Shown piece by piece: positions 22,041 to 34,820 of a stretch of 64,000 bases of DNA (positions are counted from its first letter, which is position 1; every line of letters starts with the position of its first letter). Under the pieces are notes generated by a model. It saw nothing but the letters and a program-made list of their open reading frames with translations. It was not told where the DNA came from and did no database searches. Position numbers and translations under genes: made by a program. Where the stretch lies: the NCBI GenBank assembly GCA_029237695.1, contig CM055277.1, positions 40,706,242 through 40,770,241 of the forward strand, written 5' to 3'. Origin of the DNA: Conchocele bisecta. Its lineage: Eukaryota > Mollusca > Bivalvia > Lucinida > Thyasiridae.

Positions 22041-22411
22041 AATAAGATTGCGATTTTTGTTTGGGTAATGAGAATTGATGATGACGATGAAATTGTGTTT
22101 TACGGCTCAGGGACTTGTCCATTTAGAGCCTGGAATACACTTGTGCAGGGGAGAGAAGTCGTATTTCAGCTCAGAATTTGTGAAATCCTGATTTTGTGTC
22201 CGGTGCCATTACCATACAATATCATATGGCTCCCCACCTCATTTTACCAGCTTCTTACTAGAAGCAGAGGATAATTTGGGTCATTCTACCAAGCTCCACA
22301 ATGAGAGACAAAAGGTGGACGAAATACCAGGTGCGACTGCATTATAAAGTGCATACATAATTATGTTATTATATATATCAATACCATAGTAATGCATACA
22401 TACATGTAGAT

Positions 22412-22753
22412 ATCGTCGTACTAATTAAAAAACCTCGTAACTCCACGTTTGGTGAGAAACCAGTTTTTTTGTAATTCCAAAACCTCGTATAAGTTGAATT
22501 TTTTAGTGAGAATAAATTTTCTTGATAGAAAGCTGTTTATACTTGTCCTGCTTCATTTACCAACTTTAACATAACAATTTTAATTAAAATATAGAAAATG
22601 ACAATCTAGACAGGATTCTGGGTTTTATTACAGTTACAAGGTTTTGGAAACTGTTCCAAAATTCCAAAACCTGATAAATAAAATTCTGTGTTTTGGCGCT
22701 CCTGTAAAATTAAGAAAAGTGGAGTTACGAGGTTTTGTAATTATTGCGACGAT
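22412..22753. mobile_element. Family D MITE (right arm)
   Basis: Mirror copy of 19884-20234 with the same inverted ends. Confidence 0.8.
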
Positions 22754-22778
22754 CTATCTATATAACAGTATTCAGAAA

Positions 22779-23314
22779 CAGAGCTCCAGATAAGGAATTG
22801 TGCATTGGGTATTGTTACTCCATCATTTCCATATTACTTGCATATTTCAATATTTGTATACAATATATCACAAACAGTATGTATTATGAGCTACTACATG
22901 CAAATAGGGCTAGAATGTCTTACCAGATACTTTTTCAACATAACCATTGCATGCTCTGAATAACATTTGTTACCTTTCACAAATTGCCGAGCCACATAGT
23001 AATTGATTGTGACAGTGTAGATAATTAGCAATTAATCTAATTAAGTCAAAGAACTGGACATGATGCACATTTGGTGCCATTTTGGCGGCAACAAGTCTGT
23101 TATTACCCTCGGTTCCACGTACACATATTTGTAAGCTGCAGCTGGTCAACATTTGCTTCTACAATATTACGGTTTTCTCGACAAAGTTGCTCCACTACTA
23201 TTGGCAGTACTCGTACTAATTCTGACATTATTGGCTTCTGATTTTAATTGGGTTGGGTTTTGGGCATTTTTTAATTGCGTATTTACGCAAATATGCAGCT
23301 TATCTGGAGCTCTG
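22779..23314. mobile_element. CAGAGCTCCAGATAAG element (right arm)
   Basis: Mirror copy of 19330-19858. It has the same perfect 16-bp ends and a CAGAAA duplication (TTTCTG read on this strand). Confidence 0.92.
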
Positions 23315-24116
23315 CAGAAATACTATGCCCAATATTCATGACTGACACATCCCAGTATGTACACGATTTGTATGCTGGACTACCTAAATTCTCGCCCACC
23401 TACATGTACTGGCCAGGACACATTTATTCCTATAATCAAACTCCCTCGGAATTTCCTTATCTTTACCTCCACGGGCTTGTCTTTACTCTCGTCACGTGAC
23501 ATGTTAATAAAACGGTATTAGACGGACATTTATTTTGTTTTTTTCGTCTAAATATTGAAGACAATTGTTGTTTAGTAACGTTTTGAATTTAACATCATTG
23601 TTTTGTTACGTCATGGCGTAAACGTCATGGCGTTTACGTCAAAACGTCATGGCGTTTATAATTGATGACGTCAGCAATGCCACCGTGTTGCCAGGCTTGC
23701 TTGGTGACGACGTTGGATATTAATTTGAGTCTAGTGAATAAACTAGTCATTAAACTGGCATTTGCAGCTAATTTGAAGGTGAAAACTTTGTTTACACCCA
23801 TTTCTCGACCTGGCGCACACGATGGGTTTTTCGTAAATAGAACGGATAAAACGCTAGCTGACAAATCAAATCAGATGACTAAATTGACGTTCGCAAAGTG
23901 ACGAGTCCTGGCCATTAGATGGGTGAGAAAAAGTATCCATCGATATGCAGTGGTGTGGAACAAGGATATTCCACCCTCGTGGCCAGAAAATATCGTCAGA
24001 AACTCGACAGTGAAATACAGTGAAATACGAAATTCGACCCAGTTGTCCCGTCTGTACAAGACCTCACTCAGTTAAACGTACGTTACAACCCCATTCCAAT
24101 CCAATCCTATCATTCT

Positions 24117-24455
24117 TTCTGCTATTTTATGGTACTGGTATGTTAAGGTATTATAAGGAACTTTTACAAATTCTAGTTCTAGAACGTTCTAGAACGTTCC
24201 AGAACTCCTCTTTCTAGTATTTAACGGTATTTTATGGTACTGGTATTTTAAGGTATTATAAGGAACTTTCACAAATTCTAGTTCTTGAACGTTCTAGAAC
24301 GTTCCAGAACTCCTATTTCTTTTATTTAATGATATTTTATGGTACATGTACTGGTATTTTAAGGTATTAATAGGAACTTTTACAATTCTAGTTCTTGAAC
24401 GTTCTAGAACTTTCCAGAACTCCTATTTCTTTTATTTAATGATATTTTATGGAAA
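24117..24455. promoter_or_regulatory. Heat-shock-element-like tandem array (right arm)
   Basis: Six-module runs occur at 24176-24205, 24281-24310 and 24390-24419. All three are uninterrupted here, whereas one left-arm run carries an extra T. Array structure is kept in both arms. Confidence 0.7.
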
Positions 24456-24870
24456 AGAACTTAGTACCGGTTTCCCCTGGTACCTCGACGGCTTCTGGAA
24501 TGTACCGCCCTGTCTGTTTGGTTGGTACTGGTCTCGAGAGATATACTGGACATAGATCCCTTTCACTGAAACCCAGAGCTGTAGCGTGGTTTCTTGTTGT
24601 CATAGGAGGTTGCGGCGGCTGCGGCTTTACGTTTGTAGTCATAGAAAGATTGTTTGTCAAGTTCTGGCAACAAGTCTGCCAATTCTTTGTTCATTTCTTT
24701 ACGCACTTTCAGTTTGTTTTCAAATTCTTAAAATTGTATGAAGGAATTGTGATATTTCAAAGATTTGATGTATAATTCCGTGTTCCCACTGGCGTATGAA
24801 GAATTGACAGAAAAAGTACCTTTGTGCTTTCTGGCTGTAAGTCGACCGGCGTTACAGACAGACTTCTGGT
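24450..24870 (-). pseudogene. Protein fragment with in-frame stops (right arm)
   Basis: Mirror of 17799-18218. The first stop is shared and a 1-base difference near the 3' part shifts the tail. The shared stop shows the fragment was already dead in the common ancestor of the arms. Confidence 0.55.
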
Positions 24871-25221
24871 TAACCATAACTATGTAACAGGTCATAGTGC
24901 ATTTACTTTGCTGACGGGCACGTCCTCCAACAAATACTCGATAAACTAGATATTTTGTCAGACTACCCTGCGTAAATATTTGCACAAATCATTTGTAATA
25001 ATGAATTGCATGCATGTGTATGTGTATGTTATGTGTAACAAAGATAAATAAAAAACTGAAATAACGAAAATAAAGAAAATTCAGCCCTGAAATTAGAATA
25101 ACACCGTTGGATGTCAGGTCCTCACCACACCAGTCACTTAGCCCCACTCCATAAAAGTAACATGATTAGTACTAATGTTACTACTCTTATCATTGGTATA
25201 ACCGGATTCAACTCTCAAGTG

Positions 25222-25695
25222 TGGCTGTGACTGGAGAAATGGGGCATATGAAATGTCTGACCAGTGTAGCTCCTTATTAAATATCGCAATCATGTAGCCT
25301 GATAATGAAACACCTGTCATGCAACAATCCATATACAGTCAAACCTCTCTAAACCGAACACCCTGGGCGGTCCTCATGGTGTCTGGTTTAGAGATGTTCT
25401 ACTGTAATTCAGGCATATGACCATTCTGAGACATACATATCTCTTTTGCAATCATGATCATGCATTATTATCTGAGATGCGTTACCAAGAAACCCATCAA
25501 AATGATATCACATATATTTTATTGGTGTCCGCTTTAGAGAGGTTCCACTGTGTATTGCTGGTTTGAAGCATGACGGGAGTTTCATTGATGGAATGGCGAA
25601 CAGTGCAGATCCTGATCAGACTATCCGGATGCACAGGCTGATCTGGATCAACACTGGTCGCAAAACCCATAAGCCCCATTTCTCCAGTGACAGCC
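25222..25695. mobile_element. Interrupted family C MITE (right arm)
   Basis: Mirror of 16966-17439, with the nested 215-bp element at 25336-25550. Confidence 0.85.
25336..25550. mobile_element. CAGTGGAACCTCTCTAAA MITE (nested, right arm)
   Basis: Mirror of 17111-17325 and of identical length. It includes the 69-bp mini-element at 25336-25404. Confidence 0.8.
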
Positions 25696-26105
25696 AAAAG
25701 TAACAATAAAACCAAGTATGTACCCGAGGAGCAAACCAGGGATGAACCCCATCGTTAACCTACCATTCACATGCTCCCAAACTACCACTCGCGCATGAGT
25801 ATCCTCGGACAATGAGCATGATGAGTATAAAACCTTTAGCACATTTAATGTTATAGTACGTATGCCTTGGGCGCGATAGAGTTGTCGGTACCATATGTGC
25901 GCACCAGAGATATGTAGTGTCAATGTGTGTATACAGTTGTATCTGTCAAAATGTTCCGGGTTTATACGTGTACAAAGTGTTGTGCGTTGCGTATCCGTGG
26001 AGTTTCCGTTAGTTGCGTTTCAAACCGTGTGTCGTCTACGTGTAATACGTTTTCAGCCATGCGTTGCGTTTCCCCACTCTTGCGCATGCGCGAAAGTCGA
26101 GCAAA

Positions 26106-26270
26106 CCGTGTTCAACGCATTGAGTTTCAAAAGTGTCTAATCCGTGTACAACGGTTGTAAACGTATACAACGGTTGTAAACAACGCATTGAGTTTCAAAA
26201 GCGTGTAATCCGTGTACAACGGTTGTAAACGTATACAACGGTTGTAAACGTATACAACGCTAAGGTAAAC
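26106..26270 (+). repeat. Duplicated 70-80-bp unit with GTACAACGGTTGTAAACG words
   Basis: Two units each hold 'caacgcattgagtttcaaaa' then 'gtgtacaacggttgtaaacg'. The palindromic word ACGTATACAACGGTTGTA recurs. Confidence 0.85.
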
Positions 26271-26815
26271 CGTTTAAACGATTTAACGCTTTCTTTGACG
26301 AACGGTTACACGCTTCTACATGTACACAGCACCGTACAGATGACGTATAACACGTTTCCACGGGTTTTAACGCATTACACGTTTTGGTATGCCAACCGTG
26401 TATCGCGTAGAATGCGCAGCATGCTCAGATCGTTGTTCGTGTGTGTACATGTATATATACTTCTAGACTGCAGGGCTTCTAAAATTTTCAGTTTTCCGGT
26501 TCTGGACCGATTTTTAAACTCTCAGACCGATTGTGATTTGAAAACTAGTCTTAAAAATCGGTCCGAGAAAAATTGCCAGTCGGCTGCTATTTCGCTATAA
26601 ACCTTGTAAATTTACCGGTTTTGACCAAGTAATTTATGACACATATCCGCGGGCCATATCCCTGTTAAACCAGTGTGCAGCTCGCTGTGTATTCAGTTTC
26701 TCCATATATCGATTTTTCTTCATAACACACGCGTGGGAGAGGTGTATAGCGGATTAGTGACTGAAATAGACTGCTTCAGCGTAAAGATACGAGAGTTCCT
26801 AGATTCGCCATTTCT

Positions 26816-26971
26816 GAGGTCTACAAATACATTAAATATGCCTATAAGCATCAATGAATGAAGAAACAAAATTAATTTTTATATGGAGGGTGGGTGTAAA
26901 ATAAAAAAAAATATTATTTTTTTCTTCATTAATTGAAGATTTTAGGCATATTTAATGTATTTATAGACCTC
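26816..26971. repeat. Hairpin with GAGGTCTACAAATACATTAA arms
   Basis: Arms of about 50 bp pair 26816-26870 with 26920-26971 with few mismatches. A related single-sided copy, including the 'caggttgaagtaacg' flank, lies near 48700-48790. Confidence 0.85.
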
Positions 26972-27009
26972 GGTCCGTTACTTCAACCTGTGATATTACA
27001 CAGACGAGA

Positions 27010-27590
27010 TTTGTGTGTCGCTTTGTGCAAAAAAATCGATAACGCTAAGCCCTGGCAACTAACAGGTGCTTATTGTATGACATCATTCAGCACGAGAAAT
27101 GCGTCGTGACCACTCCTTTAGGCTATGTTTTGAAATGTTACTGATTGGTCAACACGCCCTTTGATGTTCCGCAGACGTCGCGAACGTGTGACTCATGGGG
27201 TAATCATGCAGTAACCCATTTCATGCTGAGGATACGATTATGTTTGCGGGAAAATATTTTCCTTCTATGCACTCAGAAGTATATGCCGCGAGCACCATTT
27301 AAACCGTCTCGTCGAGACGGTTCAAATGAGTGGTCACAACGTATACTTTCATTGAGAAATAACAAAAATAAAAATAAATTATTTAATAATTTCATACCCG
27401 TAAATGTGTATTCCGAAAGGAATGGATTACAAAAAAAACACTGGATTATACGCAGATCTGTCGCCATGTTTCGCCGATATTGATTTCGAAAATATTTTCG
27501 TAAATGGTGTTGAAAAGTTGACACAAAATTCAGAGTTCATGCGGAATTTCGGTGGGATTATGCACGTGTATCAACAGCTAATCGTCCGCA
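27010..27590 (+). repeat. Segment shared with the left-arm insertion
   Basis: Diverged but ordered matches to 10430-10910 include 'tcgctttgtg', 'aaaatcgataa', 'ttaggctatgttttgaaat', 'cagatct' and the 80-bp module ending 'gttgaaaagttgac'. A perfect CCGTCTCGtCGAGACGG stem at 27303-27321 and its right flank match part of the hairpin at 51918-51990. Confidence 0.7.
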
Positions 27591-28115
27591 TGAATAGGCA
27601 GGACACGTGACCTTATTTATTAACTAATTAATCCTTTTAAGCGCCTGTTGATCGCGAGCATTATACATTGTAATAAGCGTCTGTCTATCGCGAGCACTAT
27701 ACAACGTACCCCGACCATCGCGTTATAATGGAGCTGCAATGTATTGTTGTTTACACCCGTATAATTCATTTTCCATATCAGGGGTGAAATGAGTCTGCCT
27801 TACAATAATTCGCATGTGCGGAATGGTGGTACATGTAGGTGCGAAACGATCCGCCTGTAAACGATCCAGGCCGAACAGGTACATGTATTCGCGATATTTT
27901 AAAACGGGACGAAACAAGGCCGCCTCGAAGCGATCGGGGCCGAACAGGTATTCGCGTTAAAACGTGTACCGTTGTACACGTTTCAACGCTTTCATATAGC
28001 TACACGCTTCCAGGTGGTAAAGCGTTGTACACGTTTCGACGCTTTCACCTCGCTACATATGTATACGCCAAAGCGTGTTATACGCCTTGAAGCTAAACGT
28101 ATTACACGCTTTAAA

Positions 28116-28345
28116 ACGGTTTGACAATGTGTAATTACACGTGTACGAACCGTATTATACGTTTAAACAACGTATACAATGCTTTTAAACTAAACGGTTT
28201 GACAATGTGTATTACACGTGTACGAACCGTATTATACGTTTAAACAACGTATACAACGCTTTTAAACTAAACGGTTTGACAATGTGTATTACACGTGTAC
28301 GAAACGTATTATACGTTTAAACAACGTATACAACGCTACAGCAAA
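28116..28345 (+). repeat. Tandem 77-bp repeat, three copies
   Basis: ACGGTTTGACAATGTGTATT starts copies at 28116 (with one extra A), 28194 and 28271. Each contains 'cacgtgtacgaaccgtatta' and 'cgtttaaacaacgtatacaa'. Confidence 0.92.
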
Positions 28346-28999
28346 CCGTTGCGTTCGCGTTGCGTTCGCGTTGAGTTTGCAAGTGTTGTCTACGGTGGAA
28401 CAAAAACGCAGACTGCACTGTACATATATACATTTCTGCATGATATACCTTTCAAAGTAGTATCTTAAGTCCACTAATTTGCATAAACAAGATGGCCGCC
28501 TGTGAAAAAAGCATTGGCTACCGTAGAATATATTTTACATTGTGGAACCAATATTAGAAGGGACAATTTGGCGAATCTTAATTCATGTCATAGCTAATAC
28601 ATTATCGAATATAGAACAATCGATTTAAGCCTGAACCAAACTTGTAAAAATCAAAGATGGCCGCCATTTTATTGGAATTCTATAAACTATGTAAATTTAT
28701 TGACAATGACGTGCTATCAGTGTAGGTACCAAACACTAGTTCTGGAGTAATATGCCCGCATGTCATTCAGATATATGTATTCTGAATGTTACATGTGATA
28801 CAAATGTAGAAGCACCATGGCTGTCGTGTACACTTGTAAAGTCCACAAACAAGATGGCGTTAATTGTTGAAAATTACGCTATATTTTATAAGAATTTTAT
28901 TTCTCACGTATTTGAGAGGTATCGTATATGTATAAACGGAGGGAATTTGCCAACCCAATTCGGATATTTAATAAATATAATGCAGCAAACTGTTTAAAC

Positions 29000-29322
29000 G
29001 CGAAAACTTAATGTTGAAAAATTGCTAAATGTACGTGGAAAAACAGGTTAAGTTTAAAAAAGGTTACGTTGGATAATGATTTGTGGTGAGCACCCATTGG
29101 TTATTAAGTTGTGCAAGTATGGTGGTTCTATGTGTAGAGTAACAGAGAAATTGACATAAACACGAAAACTTACCATTGAAAATGGCTAAGTTGATTATGC
29201 GGAAAAATATGTCAAGGTAAAAAAAATTATATGTTGCGCACCCGTTGATTATGAAGTTGTTAAAGTATGGTGGTTTTAAGTGGTACAGTAACAGAGAAAT
29301 GGATCTGAACACGAAAGCTTTA
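29000..29322 (-). repeat. Tandem 150-bp repeat (right arm)
   Basis: Mirror of 15831-16160. Confidence 0.8.
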
Positions 29323-29469
29323 TTAAAATTGAACGCCGCTGTAACATGTTCGTCCGTCCGACTGCCCGCCTGCCGCCCGTCCGGCTTTCACCAATCCAAT
29401 AGCCAGGATTTTTAAAAAAAAAAAACGACTGAAAATGACAAAAATGAATAAAACTCATTTAAAATAATG

Positions 29470-29637
29470 TATTCAACGATATTACAGTATTTTCACTAGG
29501 TACATGTACTCAATTTGAAAATCAAGCGTATTTTCACATTGGTGTGAGTATTTTGTTCTCCTACATTTGATAATCAGTGCGTATTCTGCTAAAATAAGTG
29601 CGTAAAATAGCCAATACGCACCTTATCTGGAGCTCTG
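29470..29637 (-). mobile_element. Truncated CAGAGCTCCAGATAAG element (right arm)
   Basis: Mirror of 15521-15690, again with a single terminus (ending 29637). Confidence 0.75.
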
Positions 29638-30087
29638 GTCATGTGATTCTAACAAGCAATATATATAATTATCAGGCTATGCGAGTGTGCTATTTGATGA
29701 GGATCTACACTGGTTACACATGCCATAATCCCCATTTCTCCAGCCACAGTCACATGTTATTATTTTTACAGGTTGATGGTTCAAAGATCCTAGAATTGGC
29801 ATTGGTAGTTACAGAACAGGTAGGAATTAGTTTAATCCTCATTCACCCCTATGTAACTGGAATGGAATTTGATTGGATTTTGTTAATTTTTGGCAACCAA
29901 TCCAATCGTCACAAAATTATTTTCAGACCGGTCCATTTATCAGATCCTGATGAGACGGCTTGTCACGAGCCGTCTCGTCTGGATTTACACTATTTGCCAA
30001 TACCACTATACAGGCCTGTTGTGTTGAAAGGGTTTAACGGTCGGCGACATCATAAAACAGTTGTATGTAAAACAAACATGGTAGTAT

Positions 30088-30415
30088 CACATATTTATGC
30101 CCCACCACGACAGAGGAGGGGACATTTAGTGTTACCCTTGTCTGTCCCGTCCATCCTTCCGACCGTCCGTCACCAACCTTGTAAGTCGTAAAACTTTTAA
30201 ACCGTGCTATATACAGACCTGAAACTTGGCATGAAGCTTCCTTATGATGAATACACATGTAGATGCGCAAAGTTTACTTTGAGTTTGGATTATCTCCCTC
30301 TTTTTTCTTAGAATTTTCCAGTTTTGTCTTGTAAGTCTTAAGCTTTTAAACTGTGCTAGCTACAGACCTGAAATGTGGTATTTAGCTTCCTTATGATGAG
30401 TAGATATGCAAACCG
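30088..30415 (+). repeat. Tandem 115-bp repeat with CCGTCC tract (right arm)
   Basis: Mirror of 14760-15080. Confidence 0.85.
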
Positions 30416-30648
30416 TGCTAGCTAGGGGGTGTTTTTGTTCACAAAAATATGAAAATTACTTGCAAAAAGTGAAGATCCTGATGAGACGGCTTGTCACGAG
30501 CCGTCTCATCTGGATCTACACTATTTGTCAATACCACTATACCATTTACAGAGCTTCAGATAAGCTTCATGTTAAAATGAATACAAACATCAATTTGATT
30601 GGACATGTATGTTGTAAACAAGCGCTACTATAATATTAATATACGCAT

Positions 30649-31004
30649 ATAATTCCAGCACAAAAATATTTACACAATTCCCTAACATTTGATTGGCCCG
30701 TAGCAAGTCTCTGTCCAAAATTTATATCCCAGTAAACTCCCATATGCCGAACTACTTTCCGTAACCGTGAGGCGCAGTTAAAATAATTATTAAGAAAACG
30801 GAAAATAAACACATTTTCTTGATGGATTTATTTCAAATGCTGGAATTATAAGGAATGAATGGTATTTTTGTTGAATTTATCGGGGATATAAACTTGGAAA
30901 AGTCGCGGGAATACTGGACGAGGCCTTCCGGCCTTCGTCCAGTATTCCCGCGACTTTTCCAAGTTTATACCCCGATAAATTCCACAAAAAGGCCATTCAT
31001 TCCT
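30649..31004. mobile_element. ATAATTCCAGCA unit plus 154-bp hairpin (right arm)
   Basis: Mirror of 14156-14514. The hairpin is 30851-31004 and the companion unit 30649-30850. Orientation and content equal the independent copy at 55901-56254. Confidence 0.9.
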
Positions 31005-31202
31005 ATAATATATTCCAATTGTAAAATGTACATTATCTGAACATGAGCATCAAATATGTGACATTGTTTTGAATACCCATGATAGAAATGTGTAAATATA
31101 CATCAAGTGTTGCATATAAATGTGACCAATCATCTTTAAATTCTCATCATAACAATAGTCTGTAAATTTCACATTAACCCTGTTTTCTTGTAAACGATTA
31201 CT

Positions 31203-31251
31203 GGATTTACATTTATTGAGCATAGGCTGCATGCTCAATAAATGTAAATCC
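31203..31251. repeat. Perfect 21-bp hairpin (right arm)
   Basis: Mirror of 13907-13955 with both arms intact. Confidence 0.95.
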
Positions 31252-31435
31252 ATCAATTGAAATATCCAGACGATCCTAACTTACGAACATTTTAGTCGTA
31301 CGAGTTTAGTTAAACGGGCCACAGGACCAAATCCGGACGTATTCCGTCTTTGCTCAGGATGCACTAAAGACGTTTTCCCATTCATTATTTAATAAGCCTT
31401 TGTCATTAAAACATAATAGTACATGTATATATTTT

Positions 31436-31792
31436 CAAGACTCCAGATAAGGTGCGTCTTGGCGTATTTTACGCACTTATTTTAACTGAATACCCACTGA
31501 TTATCAAAAGTGGGAGTATAAAATACGCACACCAATGTGAAAATACGCATTGATTATCAAATTGAGTAGTGAAAATACTGTAATAAAGTTGAAATTTACT
31601 TAGTTGAGTTGCAAAGTACAGCTCAAATAAGTGAATTTTTAAATGTGTTTTATATTGTTTTATAATTTGTTCCCTATTTAATAAGGAAGAAAACCAATAA
31701 ATTAAATACATTTGTAAAAGTAAAATACGCATTGAAATTATGAAATCTGAGGGTATAATACTCTTTAGATACCAAACTTATCTGGAGCACTG
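31436..31792. mobile_element. CAGNGCTCCAGATAAG element (right arm)
   Basis: Mirror of 13366-13720 with the same imperfect terminal repeats. Confidence 0.85.
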
Positions 31793-32003
31793 TATATTAT
31801 ACAAATTCAACTATACACGAGACATTCACCAGGAACGGCTCCGCATGTTACGCCTTATGCGAGATAAGGGGCAAGTATAGTTCATGATTTCGTTGACGAG
31901 AACGCAATACATGTTAACGTTGCGTCATCTCTGGCGTCAATGATTTGCTCGTTATCTGATAAACACGTGATCAATATACACCGATAATTGTATCGCGTTT
32001 TTA

Positions 32004-32400
32004 CCGTGTTCCATTTAGGCCATCGTAATATCGCTATCGGGTCGATACTACGATATCACGAAAGCATGATAACGATAGTACGACATCACGATACCACGAT
32101 GACGATATCACGAAGCAATGATGACGATCGTATGATAGCACGATAACGATAACTCGATATCACGATAACACGATGACGATACAGTAACTACGATATTATA
32201 TTGTAGTATCGTCATCGTAGTATCGTGTTATCGTCATCGTAACATCGTACTTTCGTCACCGTGCCATCTTGATATCGTACTATCGTCATCGTACTGTCAT
32301 GCTATCGCAATATCATCATCGTACTATCGCCATCATAGTATAGTAGTATCGTCACGTGTTATCACAGTATCGATATTACGATGGCCCAAAAGGAAACCGT
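32004..32400. mobile_element. CGAT-rich foldback element (right arm)
   Basis: Mirror of 12758-13155. It differs by single bases (for example in the outer ACGGTGTTCC end) but keeps the two-armed design. Confidence 0.9.
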
Positions 32401-32853
32401 AATTTCTTTGATAATACTTTCTATTATAAAATCATCCATCGTACATGTTTGTTTGTTTTCTCGTGTTTTTGAACGAGTATAAGTGGAACTAGTCACATGC
32501 ATTATGTATCACTCTCTTTTAAAACAGTATACATTAGGACAGTGGGCATCAGTAAGCTGCAAGTAGTTTAACAGGATGGTTTGAGTTGCGTTTCTATTCT
32601 TCCTTAAGACGCGAAAACGGACTTCTTTTCGGTAAAAAAAGTATATCTTAAAATGGTATTCTTGGTCAATTCGGCTGTTTTAGATGCTATACATACTATA
32701 TAAATACTTTATGTGACTGTTAACATCGTTTTTTTGTTAAAAGGTTATACTCTGGAACTTAACCAGTTTAAGTCGCAGCATTTAATCGTTGCACAAGAAG
32801 CGATTTAAAAAGTTAAGTTAAAATAAATAATGTCACATCGGGACCTAGGTTAA

Positions 32854-33342
32854 AGGTACATGCGCACTCAGTAGGCACAATATGTTCTTTACAGGAATTA
32901 AATAAGTGTATTATTGTGTCACTATTCCACTAGTTCTAAAAGTTACGTGCTCGCTATACAGATATAATGATTTAGTTTTATTTATTTTACTGATAGTGAC
33001 TCGCGGTGGTGTCAGGCTATTTTCATATGCAAATGAGGCATGATATTTTTTTTTTAATTATTTATACTAAATAAATGTGTCACCTGAAAACAAATATTTT
33101 CGAGAGATTATATAGTATGGCCATTGCACATACGAAATGAATATCAGATAATAGTTATTTCCGTTACAATTTTAAGGAAACACGGTTATCGCCCATGATA
33201 TTAGTGTGAACATTTACGTCTGATAGGAAATGCCAATCAATACGTGGGGTAATGGTGAATGATATTTATTTTGCCAGACATTGTCTCGGATGATGCCTCT
33301 GATATAAAGAACATTGTGTGCCTACTGAATGGGCATGTACCT
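32854..33342. mobile_element. TTAA-flanked MITE, family B (right arm)
   Basis: Mirror of 11820-12311. TTAA lies at 32850-32853 and 33343-33346. Confidence 0.93.
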
Positions 33343-33719
33343 TTAAGATTAGTTATGACTCACAAAAGGGACATTTGTTAACGTTTCCGATCGGCGCCAG
33401 CCGCTTAGACCACTTGGACCCGTTTCAGTAATCTTCGTACAACTAAGCAGTTCATAAGTGGAAACACAACTAGGTTCACATTTGTTTCTGATTTTGAGAA
33501 CTCTTTGGTGGATTTATTCACATTTAACGACAGGTACACGTTTGTTGAAAGTGGTAGCGTTCGCGTTCATAACTTTTCAACAATATACAAATCTCCAGCG
33601 CATGAGAATCCTCTCGAATGGTCATACGTTGACAAAACATAGTAACAGACTGTTTTGAAATACAAATGTGACGCGCGTAGAAACCAGCAAACGACAATAT
33701 TATGTTTCCTGCCATTTAA

Positions 33720-34052
33720 AGGGAAATATCAGGTTTTTATTTTTTTTAAATGCTATAAAAAATATAAAAACGTGTTTTCATCATGGGAACATATATAACG
33801 ATAGTAGGACAGCTCGTTGTTTTTTATTTTCACCCATATAGGTAGATAAATATCGGATTTCCTATCTTGTTGCGTTAAGTAAGATAGAACATCTGATACT
33901 TACATGTATGTACCAATATCGCTGAAACTTGAAACAACCCAACAGTCATAGTATCGTCATATCTCTTCACTTAAACCACTTTACACAAGTGCCATGATGA
34001 AAACACGTTTTTATTTTGCATAGTATTTTTTTAAAAATCCGGATATGCCCCT
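33720..34052. mobile_element. TTAA-flanked MITE, family A (right arm)
   Basis: Mirror of 8569-8892. TTAA lies at 33716-33719 and 34053-34056. Confidence 0.9.
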
Positions 34053-34238
34053 TTAACCCTTTGAACCCGAACGTCCGCTATAGCTGTTTATGCAAACAGT
34101 GCAGATGCAGATGAGCCGGCTCTTAACGAACCGTCTCATCAGGATCTGAACTTTTTGCTTAAGTACTTTTCACATTTTTGATTCAGCTGCAATCGGACGG
34201 TACATTGGTGTGTAGTTGCACGAGACAACATTACAAGT

Positions 34239-34392
34239 ATGTCGGACGATTTCGGGATGTTGGAAGATACTATGCCGGAGACGAAGACTGTCCCACACTC
34301 GCCGGGACGGCCGACCGTGGTCAAGCTGATCGTAGTGGCCACAGTCATGAATTCCATGATCTTGGTCATCAATGTAACCGGATTCTGGAAAG
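34239..34392 (+). CDS. Possible first coding exon, single-pass membrane protein (right allele)
   Basis: Mirror of 8230-8383: about 51 residues from ATG 34239-34241 to a GT at 34393-34394, with an N-terminal acidic and Pro-rich segment followed by one hydrophobic segment. The reading is identical in both arms while neighbouring non-coding positions contain indels. No acceptor or second exon could be identified downstream. Confidence 0.25.
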
Positions 34393-34467
34393 GTATTTTT
34401 TCATTTTTATTTTTAATAAAAATATCCAATTTTTTTAACAAATGGCATATTGTTTTCGTGCCGGGTG

Positions 34468-34820
34468 TTCCGTCCGTCCGTCCGTCCGTCCGTCCGGGCT
34501 AACATTGGGGGTATAGGGGCTCGGGGAGGAGCCTAAGAAGATATAATACAATATATTTATTCCATTACCCGTCCCTAAACCTATTGTAGTTTAGGGGCTA
34601 TTCCTTTGATCTTTTAAAGAAATGTTGGTCCGTCCGTCCGTCCGTCCGGGCCAACGTCGGGGGTTGAGAGCTTAGGGGCGTGGCTAGGAACAAAAGATTC
34701 CTTTGTAATATTCCGTAAGCTCATAAACTCTATTGTTGTTTAGGGGCTTTTTCTTTGTTCTTCAAACAATGGAAATACCCATTAGACCCAAAATGTTGGA
34801 ACGTCCGTCCGTCCGTCCGT
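34468..34820 (-). repeat. (GTCC)n tracts in 160-bp tandem repeat (right arm)
   Basis: Mirror of 7810-8160. Confidence 0.85.

Larger units (their letters stand above)
25934..28420. mobile_element. 2487-bp insertion present only in right arm, TA target duplication
   Basis: The left arm has the empty site. TA at 25932-25933 and 28421-28422 flank ends CAGTTGTATCTG and (reverse) CAGTGCAGTCTG. Over 24 bases the termini share CAGT, TCTG and TGTTCC at matching positions. There is no transposase. The interior is built from ACGT/CGTT/GTAC-rich repeats at both ends, a hairpin at 26816-26971 and a 580-bp segment related to the other arm's insertion. TA duplication with CAGT ends suggests a non-autonomous Tc1/mariner-type element; the superfamily is inference. 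Confidence 0.88.
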
